A stretch of 64,000 nucleotides of DNA from Fundicoccus_A sp052115865 (GCF_052115865.1 NZ_JBQKME010000006.1:62001-126000); one strand, 5' to 3'. Positions 8,659-17,490 are shown, counted from the first letter of the stretch. The notes: a model not told the origin generated them from the sequence alone. Translations and numbers: made by a program.

Positions 8659-9396
8659 ATGGATAAAAACTTACCAATTATTGCCTTAGACATGCAAGAA
8701 CAAGAGGATGTTTTTAAAATGTTGCGCGCATTTGAAGGCGAGAAACTAAACCTTAAAGTAGGTATGGAATTATTTTTTTCACACGGATCTGCATTAATTA
8801 AAGAATTAAAAGCAGCCGGACATGATATCTTTTTAGATTTAAAATTACATGATATTCCAACGACAGTTGAACGTGCGATGGAAGTCTTAACCTTATTAGA
8901 AGTGGATATGCTCACCATCCATGCCAGTGGTGGGGTTGAAATGATGAAATCGGCTCGCCGTGGACTAGAAAAATCCGCACAGAAGACAGGTAAAACGCCT
9001 TTACTGGTGGCTGTGACTCAATTAACTTCAACAACCATCTCACAATTACGTGATGAGCAAAAATTAGCTGTGACTATGAAAGAAAGCGTGACACACTATG
9101 CAGAATTAGCCGTAAAAGCTGGTATTAGCGGTGTGGTATGCTCGCCTCAAGAAGTAAGGACATTAAAAACTTATTCTAACAATAAGTTGATTACTATTGC
9201 ACCGGGTATTCGCTTAAACAAAGAAAATAGCCATGATCAAAAACGGATTGCGACCCCATTTGAAGCAGGGGAAGTCGGTAGTGACTTTATCGTAGTCGGT
9301 CGTCCAATCACACAATCTGACAATCCAGTTGCTGTTTACAACGAAATTCGTCAACAATGGGAAGCAGGCATGGCAGCCTTTAAGGAGAGAAAATAA
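8659..9396 (+). CDS. pyrF: Orotidine 5'-phosphate decarboxylase
   Basis: 245 residues. The catalytic Asp-Lys-Asp network is visible in FLDLKLHDIPTTV (about residues 55-67), and the phosphate-gripping loop near the end in GSDFIVVGRPIT. It makes UMP from OMP, the last step of de novo pyrimidine synthesis. GGAGGAG precedes ATG. pyrE follows after only 3 bases, so the two are one operon controlled by the attenuator upstream. The earlier pathway genes (pyrB, C, D, carAB) are not in the window. Confidence 0.96.
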   Translation: MDKNLPIIALDMQEQEDVFKMLRAFEGEKLNLKVGMELFFSHGSALIKELKAAGHDIFLDLKLHDIPTTVERAMEVLTLLEVDMLTIHASGGVEMMKSARRGLEKSAQKTGKTPLLVAVTQLTSTTISQLRDEQKLAVTMKESVTHYAELAVKAGISGVVCSPQEVRTLKTYSNNKLITIAPGIRLNKENSHDQKRIATPFEAGEVGSDFIVVGRPITQSDNPVAVYNEIRQQWEAGMAAFKERK

Positions 9397-9399
9397 TCG

Positions 9400-10029
9400 A
9401 TGAACCAATCTTCAACTGTTGCAGAGCTACTACTTGAAATCAATGCCATTCATTTAAGTCCAACCGAACCTTACACTTGGGCAAGCGGGATTAAAGCGCC
9501 GATTTACTGTGATAATCGATTGATTATGAGTCATCCTAAGGAACGCGATCAAATTGAAACGGCCTTAGCACAATTAATCAGCCAACATTATCCAGAGGTT
9601 GAAGTGATTGCGGGAACGGCTACAGCAGGCATTCCGCATGCCGCCTTTGTCGCAGAAAAACTCAATCTGCCTATGATTTATGTCCGTTCATCCAATAAAG
9701 GCCACGGCAAACAAAAAGCGATTGAAGGACTTTTAAATGAAGGCGCAAAAGTTGTAATGGTTGAAGATTTAATTAGTACTGGCAGTAGCGTCTTAACCGC
9801 TGCCGAGAAAGTCAAAGAAGCAGGCGGAAAGGTCCTCGGCTGTGTAGCGATTTTCGATTATTTATTGGAAGCCGGTCGTGAAAATTTCGCAAGCACGCAA
9901 ATTCCCTTAGTCACTTTAACGAACTACAAAAGCTTGATTGATGTTGCTGTCAAACGCCCGGAACTTGCCAACCACTACGACACTCTTGCCGCTTGGTACC
10001 AGAACCCCCGTCAATGGCCTAACAACTAA
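9400..10029 (+). CDS. pyrE: Orotate phosphoribosyltransferase
   Basis: 209 residues of the type I phosphoribosyltransferase fold. The PRPP loop is VVMVEDLISTGSSV (about residues 117-130), preceded by the flexible loop SSNKGHGKQKAIEG. It converts orotate and PRPP to OMP, the substrate of PyrF upstream. GGAGAG at the end of pyrF serves as ribosome site. The stop codon TAA lies inside a perfect copy of the dispersed motif, and the last 120 bases switch to C-ending codons. Confidence 0.96.
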   Translation: MNQSSTVAELLLEINAIHLSPTEPYTWASGIKAPIYCDNRLIMSHPKERDQIETALAQLISQHYPEVEVIAGTATAGIPHAAFVAEKLNLPMIYVRSSNKGHGKQKAIEGLLNEGAKVVMVEDLISTGSSVLTAAEKVKEAGGKVLGCVAIFDYLLEAGRENFASTQIPLVTLTNYKSLIDVAVKRPELANHYDTLAAWYQNPRQWPNN

Positions 10030-10039
10030 ATATCACTGC
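10027..10039 (+). repeat. Dispersed motif TAAATATCNCTGC, perfect copy
   Basis: Perfect copy whose first three bases are the pyrE stop codon TAA. Confidence 0.8.
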
Positions 10040-10097
10040 TTATCTCACTGCGAATTTAATAAAGAATGCCGAGAGCATTCATTAAAGGAGAAAAAAT

Positions 10098-11354
10098 ATG
10101 AAAAACTTAAATAAATCACAACGTAACGCCATTATTATGTCCATTGTTGCTTCTGGAACCGATGATTTAAACGTCATGTTTTTAGCTTTTTCAATGTCTA
10201 CCATCATTGCGCAATTAGGTATTAGCGATGCTCAAGGTGGGTGGATTGCTACAATCACCAACCTAGGAATGTTGGTAGGAGGATTATTGTTTGGTGTCCT
10301 AGCAGACCGCTACAATAAATTCAAAGTGTTTAAATGGACGATTATTATCTTTTCAGTAGCAACAGGCTTAATTTTCTTTACCAATGATATTTATTATTTA
10401 TATTTGATGCGTTTTATTGCGGGTATTGGAGTTGGTGGTGAATATGGAGTGGCCATTTCAATCATGGCAGGACTTGTTCCTTCTGAAAAAATGGGACGGG
10501 TTAGTTCACTGAACGGTATTGTTGGGCAAATAGGTTCGATTGTTTCTGCTCTATTAGCCTCAATTATCGCACCTGTTTTTGGTTGGCGTGGACTATTCTT
10601 ATTTGGACTTCTGCCAATTGCCTTAGTCATTTGGGCTCGTTTTTCAATTAATGATGCCGAGCTATATATTGATAATCAAGGCAGCGCGGAAGTTGCAGTT
10701 GAAAAAGGTAGCATTGCTGATTTGTTTAAAACACCGAAGTTGGCTTATCAAACTTTGATGTTGATGGTGATGACAACCGTTCAAATCGCAGGTTATTTTG
10801 GAATGATGAACTGGTTGCCAACGATTATGCAACGTAATTTAGGAATCAGTGTGAGTGGGTCTTCGCAATGGATGATTGCGACTATTTTAGGTATGTGTCT
10901 AGGAATGTTAGTTTTCGGTCAGTTGCTTGACTTATTTGGACCACGCTTAGTATATGGAATCTTTTTACTGTCATCGGCTGTGGCTGTTTACTTATTTACT
11001 TTTGCTAACAGCACGTGGACATTGTTAATTGGTGGATCTATCGTTGGATTGTTTGTGAATGGGATGTTTGCAGGTTATGGTGCCATGATTACGCGCTTGT
11101 ATCCTTATCAAATTTCTTCGATTGCCAATAACACCATTTTAAATGTTGGTCGTGCAGTCGGAGGATTTTCATCTGTTATCATTGGACTGATTTTAGATGT
11201 AGCAGGTGTTCCAGCAGTTATGCTGTTTTTAGCCTCATTATATCTGATTAGTTTTGCAGCTATGATGACTATACCAGCCTTGAAGAAAGCAAATTACCAA
11301 GGCATTCAGCAAGAAGACTTACCAACTATGGCAGCAACTTTAGTAGAAGCTTAA
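10098..11354 (+). CDS. MFS transporter, aromatic-acid/sialate-type
   Basis: 418 residues with about 12 hydrophobic segments. The family signature between helices 2 and 3 is FGVLADRYNKFKVF, and helix 4 carries AGIGVGGEYGVAISI, typical of the AAHS (aromatic acid:H+ symporter) branch of the major facilitator superfamily. It probably moves an organic anion across the membrane with protons; the substrate is unknown. It is 68 bases after pyrE with its own ribosome site (AAAGGAGAAAA) and a strong terminator after it. Orotate or another pyrimidine precursor is a possible cargo given the neighbours, but that is speculation. Confidence 0.8.
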   Translation: MKNLNKSQRNAIIMSIVASGTDDLNVMFLAFSMSTIIAQLGISDAQGGWIATITNLGMLVGGLLFGVLADRYNKFKVFKWTIIIFSVATGLIFFTNDIYYLYLMRFIAGIGVGGEYGVAISIMAGLVPSEKMGRVSSLNGIVGQIGSIVSALLASIIAPVFGWRGLFLFGLLPIALVIWARFSINDAELYIDNQGSAEVAVEKGSIADLFKTPKLAYQTLMLMVMTTVQIAGYFGMMNWLPTIMQRNLGISVSGSSQWMIATILGMCLGMLVFGQLLDLFGPRLVYGIFLLSSAVAVYLFTFANSTWTLLIGGSIVGLFVNGMFAGYGAMITRLYPYQISSIANNTILNVGRAVGGFSSVIIGLILDVAGVPAVMLFLASLYLISFAAMMTIPALKKANYQGIQQEDLPTMAATLVEA

Positions 11355-11373
11355 TTTAAAATAAAGATAAGAG

Positions 11374-11432
11374 AAAAACTCGAAGTTTAGGAAGGCTAGT
11401 GTAGCCACTGCGACTAAATTTCGAGTTTTTTT
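11374..11432 (+). terminator. Terminator after MFS gene
   Basis: 16-base arms (11374-11389 and 11415-11430, 15 Watson-Crick pairs plus one G-U) enclose a smaller GGCTAGTGTAGCC hairpin; the right arm ends in a T run. Confidence 0.85.
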
Positions 11433-11455
11433 GTGTAGCAATTTCACGTCTTCAA

Positions 11456-11468
11456 GCAGAGATATTTA
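11456..11468 (-). repeat. Dispersed motif, perfect copy in reverse orientation
   Basis: GCAGAGATATTTA on the + strand, about 135 bases upstream of the HEPN-like gene and after the MFS terminator. Confidence 0.8.
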
Positions 11469-11601
11469 TTTTAAGGGGTTTTGGGGCTATAATGATTTAT
11501 CAATGTATTTTTTTGTGTATTATGTTAAACTTATGAGTGAAATATAAACAGACATGCAAGAAAAAAATGATCACACTAGTCCATTGATGAGGTGAAAATG
11601 A

Positions 11602-12447
11602 GTGTCAAACAATACTCGGTCTGATGCAACCATTCAATTGCATTTGATAGAACATGCGATCCAACACCATCAATATATATCTTTATATTCTTTCTTACAT
11701 CAACATCCCCAATGGCAAGATGCCGATGCCCTTAATCTAGTCGGATTAGCTCATGCGATCGTTAAAGGCAATCTTTCGGCTATCGAAAGGCTTGCTCCTT
11801 CAACCGGCTATTCTTATTTAACTCAGCCCACTTATCTTGAGCAACGTAGCTATAATTTTTGGCACTATCTGACGATTCAATTGAAACGGCAGGAGTATGC
11901 GGACTATTTAAGAGCACTGACGCCTTTATTAGTTGATATTTATCGGTTAATTATTCAAAAGTATTTATTGCCTGATTTAAATAAATACATTGAGCCAATC
12001 ACGAAGGTGAAAGAAGATGGGGATGCTTTGTACCGAGGTTTACAATGGTCTCGATCGGCTATTGAAGGCCATGACAATATGATTCAACGGACGTTCCAAC
12101 ATTTTTATGGCAGTCGCTTTAATTATAGTCACTATGTCAGTTCGAGCCATTTGTTGAAAATCATTGAGTTGAATTCAAAAGATGAGACCTTGATCGAAAA
12201 GTCACACAGTATGCGGAATATTGAAAAGTATCTCCGTAATATTGTGGCGCATGAAATCGTTTATGTTGATGAGGATTGGGTAGAGGCACGGATTGGGCTG
12301 AGCCCCGTGGCAATCCATCAATTACTGAAAGATTTATATCATTTAGCAGGTCTAAATGACGAAAGACAATGGGAAAGTCTATCAACGATTGATAAAAAAT
12401 TAAGTCAATTAGCGAATGAACGCTATCATACGATGACAAAAGATTGA
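11602..12447 (+). CDS. Putative HEPN-domain protein (Csm6-C-terminus-like)
   Basis: 281 mostly helical residues without signal peptide or membrane segment. Near the C-terminus is YLRNIVAHEIV, in which Arg212 and His217 form the R-x4-H pattern, with a polar Asn after the Arg, that marks catalytic HEPN ribonuclease domains such as Csm6. There is no obvious CARF sensor domain and no CRISPR array nearby. GTG 11602 is the start: the nearby ATG at 11598 is in another frame and stops after 8 codons, while GAGGTG at 11589-11594 fits GTG. The stop lies 18 bases before murA, so they are probably co-transcribed. The HEPN assignment rests on one motif and predicted helicity. Confidence 0.55.
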   Translation: MSNNTRSDATIQLHLIEHAIQHHQYISLYSFLHQHPQWQDADALNLVGLAHAIVKGNLSAIERLAPSTGYSYLTQPTYLEQRSYNFWHYLTIQLKRQEYADYLRALTPLLVDIYRLIIQKYLLPDLNKYIEPITKVKEDGDALYRGLQWSRSAIEGHDNMIQRTFQHFYGSRFNYSHYVSSSHLLKIIELNSKDETLIEKSHSMRNIEKYLRNIVAHEIVYVDEDWVEARIGLSPVAIHQLLKDLYHLAGLNDERQWESLSTIDKKLSQLANERYHTMTKD

Positions 12448-12465
12448 TGCAAGGAGTATACGATT

Positions 12466-13737
12466 ATGAAAAAAATTATTATTCGTGGAAACAAACCCTT
12501 AAAGGGAGAAGTGACAATTAGTGGAGCTAAAAACAGTACTGTTGCTTTAATTCCAGCAGCTATTTTAGCGGATTCAGAAGTTGTTTTAGAAGGTGTGCCT
12601 GATATTCAAGATGTCTATTCATTGATTGAAATTTTAGACGGCTTTAATGTTAAAACACATTTTGAAAATAATATCTTACGGATTGACCCATCTGAGATGG
12701 TGTCTATTCCAATGCCAACTGGAAAAATTCAAAGCTTACGTGCTTCTTATTACTTTATGGGATCAACTTTGACTAAATTTGGTGAAGGCGTGATCGGTTT
12801 ACCAGGAGGTTGTTTCTTAGGCCCACGTCCAATCGATCAACATATCAAAGCCTTCACTGCTTTAGGCGCAGACATTGAAGATGAGTTTGGTGTGATTACC
12901 CTGTCAACGCCAAATGGCTTAGAAGGAACACGTATTTATATGGATGTTGTGTCTGTAGGTGCAACAATTAATACCATTTTAGCGTCCGTTAAAGCTAAAG
13001 GTAGAACAATCATCGAAAATGCGGCTCGTGAACCTGAAATTATTGACGTGGTTACCTTACTGAACAAAATGGGGGCTAAAATTCGTGGAGCAGGTACTAA
13101 CGTCATTCGTATAGAAGGTGTCGATAGTTTACACGGCGTTAGCCACACGATTATCCCCGATAGAATTGAAGCCGGTACTTATATCACCGCTGCTGTTGCG
13201 ATGGGGGAAGGCGTTAAAATAAATAACGTTATTTTTGAACATATCGAAGGTTTCATTGCTAAGCTAGATGAAATGGGCGTAAATATGGAGATTGGTGAAG
13301 ATAGTATTTATGTTCACCCATCGCATGACTTACAGATGGTTAGCATTAAAACATTACCTTATCCAGGTTTTGCAACGGACTTACAACAACCCATCACACC
13401 TTTACTAGTGAAAGCGAACGGTGAAGGGACCATTATGGATACCATATATCCACAAAGGGTAAAACATATTCCTGAACTAAACCGTATGGGAGCGGACATT
13501 AAAGTCGAAGGCGATATTATCCGTATTACCGGCCCTGCCAAATTAACGGGTGCTCCTGTTAAAGCTAGTGACTTACGTGCAGGTGCTTGTCTTGTTATTG
13601 CAGGCTTAATTGCCGAAGGCGAAACCGTGATTACCGGTGTAGAGAATATTTTACGTGGATACGCCAATATTATTGAATCATTAACTGCTCTTGGAGCGGA
13701 TATTGAGATGGTTGAAGATGATCTGCCCGAAGAGTAA
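12466..13737 (+). CDS. murA: UDP-N-acetylglucosamine 1-carboxyvinyltransferase
   Basis: 423 residues of the EPSP-synthase-like fold. Substrate residues appear in SGAKNSTVAL (about residues 19-28), the PEP-reactive nucleophile is Cys116 in GGCFLGPRPIDQH, and GIPD-type loop residues follow. It catalyses the first committed step of peptidoglycan synthesis. Firmicutes often have two paralogues; position between fba and rho matches the second copy (MurZ/MurAB type). The cysteine is present, so it should be fosfomycin-sensitive. rho follows 25 bases after the stop. Confidence 0.95.
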   Translation: MKKIIIRGNKPLKGEVTISGAKNSTVALIPAAILADSEVVLEGVPDIQDVYSLIEILDGFNVKTHFENNILRIDPSEMVSIPMPTGKIQSLRASYYFMGSTLTKFGEGVIGLPGGCFLGPRPIDQHIKAFTALGADIEDEFGVITLSTPNGLEGTRIYMDVVSVGATINTILASVKAKGRTIIENAAREPEIIDVVTLLNKMGAKIRGAGTNVIRIEGVDSLHGVSHTIIPDRIEAGTYITAAVAMGEGVKINNVIFEHIEGFIAKLDEMGVNMEIGEDSIYVHPSHDLQMVSIKTLPYPGFATDLQQPITPLLVKANGEGTIMDTIYPQRVKHIPELNRMGADIKVEGDIIRITGPAKLTGAPVKASDLRAGACLVIAGLIAEGETVITGVENILRGYANIIESLTALGADIEMVEDDLPEE

Positions 13738-13762
13738 AAAATATAGATAGGATGAACAAAAA

Positions 13763-15028
13763 ATGGCTGATGCCTTTTCGTTAGAAACCTTACTTGCCAA
13801 AGAGGTTAAAGAGTTATACGCATATGCCCGTGAATTAGAAATACCCAATTATAGCCAATTAAGCAAGAAAGAATTGGCGCTTGCGGTGATGCGTACACAA
13901 GAAGAAAAACAAGGCTTCTTCCAAGTAGAAGGAGTATTAGACACAAATCCCGGTGAAGGTTTTGGCTTTTTACGTCCCATTAACTACTCACCAAGTCAAG
14001 AAGATATTTACATTTCAAATTCACAAATTCGTCGCTTTGAACTTAGAAACGGTGATAAGGTTTCTGGCCCGGCAAGACCTCCCAAAGCAAGTGAGCGTTT
14101 CTATGGCTTAATGCAAATCTCAACCGTTAACGGTAAAGATCCAGAAGAAGCCAAACAACGCGACCATTTCCCAAGTTTAACCCCGCTTTATCCAGAAGAA
14201 CAAATTAAACTAAGTTACAAACCGCAAGCCATCGCTAATCGGATGATTGATTTAGTTTCGCCAATTGGTTTTGGGCAAAGAGGGCTTATCGTAGCGCCGC
14301 CAAAAGCAGGTAAAACAACGATTTTGAAAGATATTGCCAATGGGATTAGTCAAAATAACCCTAACGTTGAATTGATCGTCTTACTCATCGATGAACGTCC
14401 TGAAGAGGTTACCGATATTGAACGCAGTGTTAATGGCGAAGTGGTCTATTCTACTTTTGACCAACAACCTGAAAACCACGTTAGGATCGCTGAACTAGTA
14501 CTTGACCGTGCCATGCGTCTAGTCGAGGACGGTCGCGATGTCGTTATTTTAATGGACAGCATCACCCGTCTTGCCCGCGCTTACAACCTAGTCGTGAAAC
14601 CAAGCGGACGTACACTAAGTGGAGGACTTGATCCGGCAGCTTTCTATGGACCAAAACGTTTCTTTGGTGCCGCTCGCAATATCGAACATGGCGGTTCTCT
14701 CACCATTTTAGCGACCGCATTGGTTGATACCGGAAGTCGCATGGACGATATGATATTCGAAGAATTTAAAGGAACCGGGAACTCAGAGCTTCACTTGTCA
14801 CGTCAGTTAGCTGAACGCCGTATTTTCCCTGCCATCGATATTCGCCGTTCTGGCACCCGTAAAGAAGAACTCTTACTCGACAGCCACGAACTCGACCAAA
14901 TTTGGAAACTCCGCAAAATGATGGTCGGCGACTCCTTAGAATACACCGATCAGTTTATCCAACTGCTCAAACATTCCGACAGCAACCAAGCCTTTTTAGA
15001 CCAAATCGAAAAACTTTCCGCAAAATAA
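13763..15028 (+). CDS. rho: Transcription termination factor Rho
   Basis: 421 residues. N-terminal helical and cold-shock RNA-binding domains (VEGVLDTNPGEGFGFLRP) precede the RecA-like motor with Walker A APPKAGKTT (about residue 177), Walker B VVILMDSITRLARA, and secondary RNA site residues around the Q- and R-loops. It unwinds RNA:DNA hybrids to end transcription. The last 200 bases use C-rich codons unlike the rest. The stop TAA lies within a perfect dispersed-motif copy. Confidence 0.97.
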   Translation: MADAFSLETLLAKEVKELYAYARELEIPNYSQLSKKELALAVMRTQEEKQGFFQVEGVLDTNPGEGFGFLRPINYSPSQEDIYISNSQIRRFELRNGDKVSGPARPPKASERFYGLMQISTVNGKDPEEAKQRDHFPSLTPLYPEEQIKLSYKPQAIANRMIDLVSPIGFGQRGLIVAPPKAGKTTILKDIANGISQNNPNVELIVLLIDERPEEVTDIERSVNGEVVYSTFDQQPENHVRIAELVLDRAMRLVEDGRDVVILMDSITRLARAYNLVVKPSGRTLSGGLDPAAFYGPKRFFGAARNIEHGGSLTILATALVDTGSRMDDMIFEEFKGTGNSELHLSRQLAERRIFPAIDIRRSGTRKEELLLDSHELDQIWKLRKMMVGDSLEYTDQFIQLLKHSDSNQAFLDQIEKLSAK

Positions 15029-15038
15029 ATATCACTGC
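15026..15038 (+). repeat. Dispersed motif TAAATATCNCTGC, perfect copy
   Basis: Perfect copy whose first three bases are the rho stop codon TAA; the rho terminator follows at once. Confidence 0.8.
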
Positions 15039-15042
15039 TAAT

Positions 15043-15082
15043 AATCGAGAACACAGCGTTAACTACTTGTGTTCTCGATTTA
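15043..15082 (+). terminator. rho terminator
   Basis: Perfect 13-bp arms (15043-15055 and 15068-15080) with a 12-base loop, then a T-rich stretch. Confidence 0.8.
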
Positions 15083-15137
15083 ATTATTTCCAAATTTTAA
15101 GAAATTGTGCTTAAATGAATTGAAAGGAGGTGCTACA

Positions 15138-15587
15138 ATGGCTAAACTAAAGAAAACAAATGTCATGCGTGTCCTCGAACAACTTCATATTCCCTACCAA
15201 GCCTATAAATGGGAAGACGCTAAAAAACTAGCTGTGGATTCTCCGGTTTATAAAACGCTCGTCACCCAAGGAAAGTCCAATGAACACTATGTCTTTGTGG
15301 TACCTGTCACGAAAGAATTAGATTTAAAGAAAGCCGCTAAAGCTGTTGATGAGAAAAATATTCAAATGATAAAAGAAAAAGAACTCCTTCCATTAACGGG
15401 CTATGTGCATGGCGGCTGTTCACCCATCGGAATGAAAAAAGACTTTAAAACGATACTCGACCAATCGGCAGCCAATGAAGCAGGTATTTTAATTAGTGCA
15501 GGTAAAGTTGGCTTTTCTGTTGAAATAAATCCTGCCGATTTAACACAGCTTGTCCACTGGCAATTAGCAGATATTGCCACCGATTAA
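15138..15587 (+). CDS. ybaK: YbaK/EbsC family aminoacyl-tRNA deacylase
   Basis: 149 residues of the YbaK fold. Conserved features include the C-terminal stretch GYVHGGCSPIGMKK and a lysine-rich middle. YbaK enzymes remove mischarged cysteine from tRNA(Pro), and sometimes other misacylated amino acids, in trans. The start is ATG 15138, seven bases after a consensus AAAGGAGGT; an upstream in-frame codon lies before that site and is rejected. It begins a tight run of four small genes: PC4-like, GNAT and a glycine-rich membrane protein follow with gaps of 24, 3 and 2 bases. Confidence 0.85.
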   Translation: MAKLKKTNVMRVLEQLHIPYQAYKWEDAKKLAVDSPVYKTLVTQGKSNEHYVFVVPVTKELDLKKAAKAVDEKNIQMIKEKELLPLTGYVHGGCSPIGMKKDFKTILDQSAANEAGILISAGKVGFSVEINPADLTQLVHWQLADIATD

Positions 15588-15611
15588 TTTTGATGAAAGA
15601 GAGGGATTGAA

Positions 15612-15833
15612 ATGGCCAATATTGAATTTGAAATCAAAGAACATATCGGCGTTTTATCAGAAAATGATAAAGGCTGGAAGAAGGAATTAACACTGACAAG
15701 TTGGAATAGCCGCCAACCCAATTTTGACATCCGCTCATGGGATCCAGAATATAACAAAATGAGCAAAGGTCTAACGTTAACCACAGAAGAATTGATTGCT
15801 TTACGTGATCTATTAAATGAAATGGAGTTATAA
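15612..15833 (+). CDS. YdbC family PC4-like single-stranded-DNA-binding protein
   Basis: 73 residues. The order IGVLSENDKGWKKELTLTSWN ... FDIRSWDPE ... GLTLTTEELIALRDLL matches bacterial YdbC proteins of the PC4/p15 coactivator fold, small dimers known (in Lactococcus) to bind single-stranded DNA. A cytosolic nucleic-acid role is likely; the specific function here is unknown. GAGAGGGATT precedes ATG. Its stop is 3 bases before the GTG start of the GNAT gene, suggesting translational coupling. Confidence 0.75.
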   Translation: MANIEFEIKEHIGVLSENDKGWKKELTLTSWNSRQPNFDIRSWDPEYNKMSKGLTLTTEELIALRDLLNEMEL

Positions 15834-15836
15834 TTT

Positions 15837-16253
15837 GTGATAGAGTACTCACAAGAACGTCAAGTCACAGAAGCACAATTGGTTCAATTGTATACATCAG
15901 TTGGTTGGACGAACTATTTGAATGGTCCAACTCCGCTTTTAACCCTTTTAAACCAATCGCGTCATCATTACGCAGCTTGGGATAAAGAAAAATTAGTCGG
16001 GTTAGTACGTGTCATAGGTGATGGTGGCTACATTGCTTATATCCAAGATTTACTCGTTGATCCAGCATATCAAGGCCGAGGTATTGGCAGTCAATTAATG
16101 AAATTAATGCTTAAAGAAGTCAACTATGCGCAACAAATTATTTTAACAACCGAACAGACGCCAAAAACAGTAGCGTTTTATCAATCACTTGGTATGGAAA
16201 CATATGATCAATTGGATCTCGTTGGTTTTTATATGAAAGGATTTGGCAATTAA
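15837..16253 (+). CDS. GNAT family N-acetyltransferase
   Basis: 138 residues. The acetyl-CoA loop QGRGIGSQLMKLML (about residues 80-93) and the strand YIQDLLVDPAY before it are typical GNAT motifs A. It would transfer an acetyl group from acetyl-CoA to an amine, with unknown substrate. GTG 15837 is the start; the ribosome site (TGGAG) sits inside the end of the PC4-like gene. It is followed after 2 bases by the next small gene. Confidence 0.85.
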   Translation: MIEYSQERQVTEAQLVQLYTSVGWTNYLNGPTPLLTLLNQSRHHYAAWDKEKLVGLVRVIGDGGYIAYIQDLLVDPAYQGRGIGSQLMKLMLKEVNYAQQIILTTEQTPKTVAFYQSLGMETYDQLDLVGFYMKGFGN

Positions 16254-16255
16254 CA

Positions 16256-16501
16256 ATGGCTAAAAAGGATAACGATCACAATTTTGGATTAGGTATTGGT
16301 GTCGGTGTCGCTTTAGGAGTCGCATTTGGTCTATTGATGGATAATCTAGCTATTGGGATTGCCATCGGAATTTCATTAGGCGTTGCCTTTGACTCTGGTT
16401 TTGCTGAAAAAGAAAATGATTTACCAGAAAAGAAAGAAATTTTAGAAGTTGATGATGAAAAGGTTGTTAGCGAAGAAAAAGAAGAAGAGCCGAGGGAATG
16501 A
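16256..16501 (+). CDS. Small glycine-rich membrane protein
   Basis: 81 residues. Residues 10-48 are two hydrophobic segments with regularly spaced glycines (GLGIGVGVALGVAFGLL, GIAIGISLGVAF), a glycine-zipper pattern for tight helix packing in a membrane. The C-terminal 30 residues are almost only Glu, Lys and Asp. I recognise no named family. It overlaps the end of a four-gene run and is not obviously horizontally acquired. Function unknown. Confidence 0.6.
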   Translation: MAKKDNDHNFGLGIGVGVALGVAFGLLMDNLAIGIAIGISLGVAFDSGFAEKENDLPEKKEILEVDDEKVVSEEKEEEPRE

Positions 16502-16565
16502 TTTAAAAAAATATTTAGAAAATATTCTTTGCATTCTGAACTCGGTCATGGTATCATCTTATTGT

Positions 16566-16579
16566 TGCACAATTGTGCA
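16566..16579. promoter_or_regulatory. Palindromic site upstream of rpmE2
   Basis: A perfect 14-base palindrome TGCACAATTGTGCA, about 50 bases upstream of the L31 gene, in the promoter region. Zinc-free L31 genes are often controlled by zinc repressors, but this sequence does not match the known Zur or AdcR boxes, so the regulator is unknown. Confidence 0.45.
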
Positions 16580-16631
16580 TGGAATAACTGTAGACTAGCA
16601 GATAGTTTACGGCAGAAAAGGAGAAGACAAT

Positions 16632-16898
16632 ATGAAAGCAGACATCCATCCAAAATACCAACCCGTTGTCTTTATGGATACTACAACTGGCTATCAATTT
16701 CTATCTGGTTCAACTCGTAGCTCACAAGAAACAGTTGAATGGGAAGATGGGAATACATACCCATTAATCCGTGTAGAAATTTCTTCAGACTCACATCCAT
16801 TTTACACAGGACGTCAAAAATTCACGCAAGCCGATGGCCGTGTGGATCGTTTCAACAAAAAATATGGCTTCACAGACAAAAACGCAGAAGCAGAGTAA
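16632..16898 (+). CDS. rpmE2: 50S ribosomal protein L31 type B
   Basis: 88 residues. The start MKADIHPKYQPVVFMDT and the absence of any cysteine identify the zinc-independent type B form of bL31, a bridge protein between subunits. In Bacillus the zinc-binding type follows rho; here the type B gene is 1.6 kb after rho. AAAGGAGAAG precedes ATG. A palindrome lies upstream and a clear terminator downstream, so it is likely a one-gene unit. Confidence 0.93.
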   Translation: MKADIHPKYQPVVFMDTTTGYQFLSGSTRSSQETVEWEDGNTYPLIRVEISSDSHPFYTGRQKFTQADGRVDRFNKKYGFTDKNAEAE

Positions 16899-16931
16899 TT
16901 TTTGTCTATAAACATTGGTATATAAGCATTT

Positions 16932-16969
16932 AAGAGGTTTACCATTTGAGGTGGTAGACCTCTTTTTTT
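16932..16969 (+). terminator. rpmE2 terminator
   Basis: 12-bp arms with one G-U pair (16932-16943 and 16953-16964) followed by seven Ts. Confidence 0.85.
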
Positions 16970-17100
16970 GGTGTTTGGCTAACTTTTTGCCGACTTATTA
17001 TTGGTTTGATGAAATTTACGGAATTGTGTAAAAGTAATAGGGAAAGTTGCAAAGGGTACTGATGTTTGGCGAACGGATGCCCTCTTTTTTCTCTAGGGTA

Positions 17101-17490
17101 AACGCGTTTGGCGAACGGAAGCCCCTCCCGCGATTTGAGTTCCCTGCGATTGCCAAACGCGTTCCCCTCCCACAATTTGAGTTCCCTACGATTGCCAAAC
17201 GGAAGCCCTTCCCACCTCCTTGAGTTCCCTGCGATTGCCAAACGCGTTCCCCTCCCGCGATTTGAGTTCCCTGCGTTTGCCGAACGGAAGCCCCTCCCGC
17301 GATTTGAGTTCCCTGCGTTAGCCAAACGGAAGCCCTTCCCACCTCCTTGAGTTCCCTGCGATTGCCAAACGCGTTCCCCTCCCGCGATTTGAGTTCCTTG
17401 CGTTAGCCAAACGGAAGCCTCTCCCGCGATTTGAGTTCCTTGCGTTTGCTAAACGCAGCTCTTCAAGTAATTTTAGTTCCTCGCGTTTTC
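17101..17490. repeat. 42-bp tandem array B (about 9 units)
   Basis: The marker TTGAGTTCC recurs at 17135, 17177, 17220, 17262, 17304, 17347, 17389 and 17431, with a degraded copy at 17473; spacings are 42 or 43. Two alternating variants occur, one with CCTCCCGCGA and one with TTCCCACCTCC before the marker. Because 42 is divisible by 3, several frames stay open across it, but I regard these as artefacts. It fills most of the 830-base gap before the methyltransferase; nothing else is visible there. Confidence 0.85.

Noticed and set aside
11598..11625. ATG 11598 as start of the HEPN-like gene
   Set aside because: Out of frame; it ends at a stop after eight codons.
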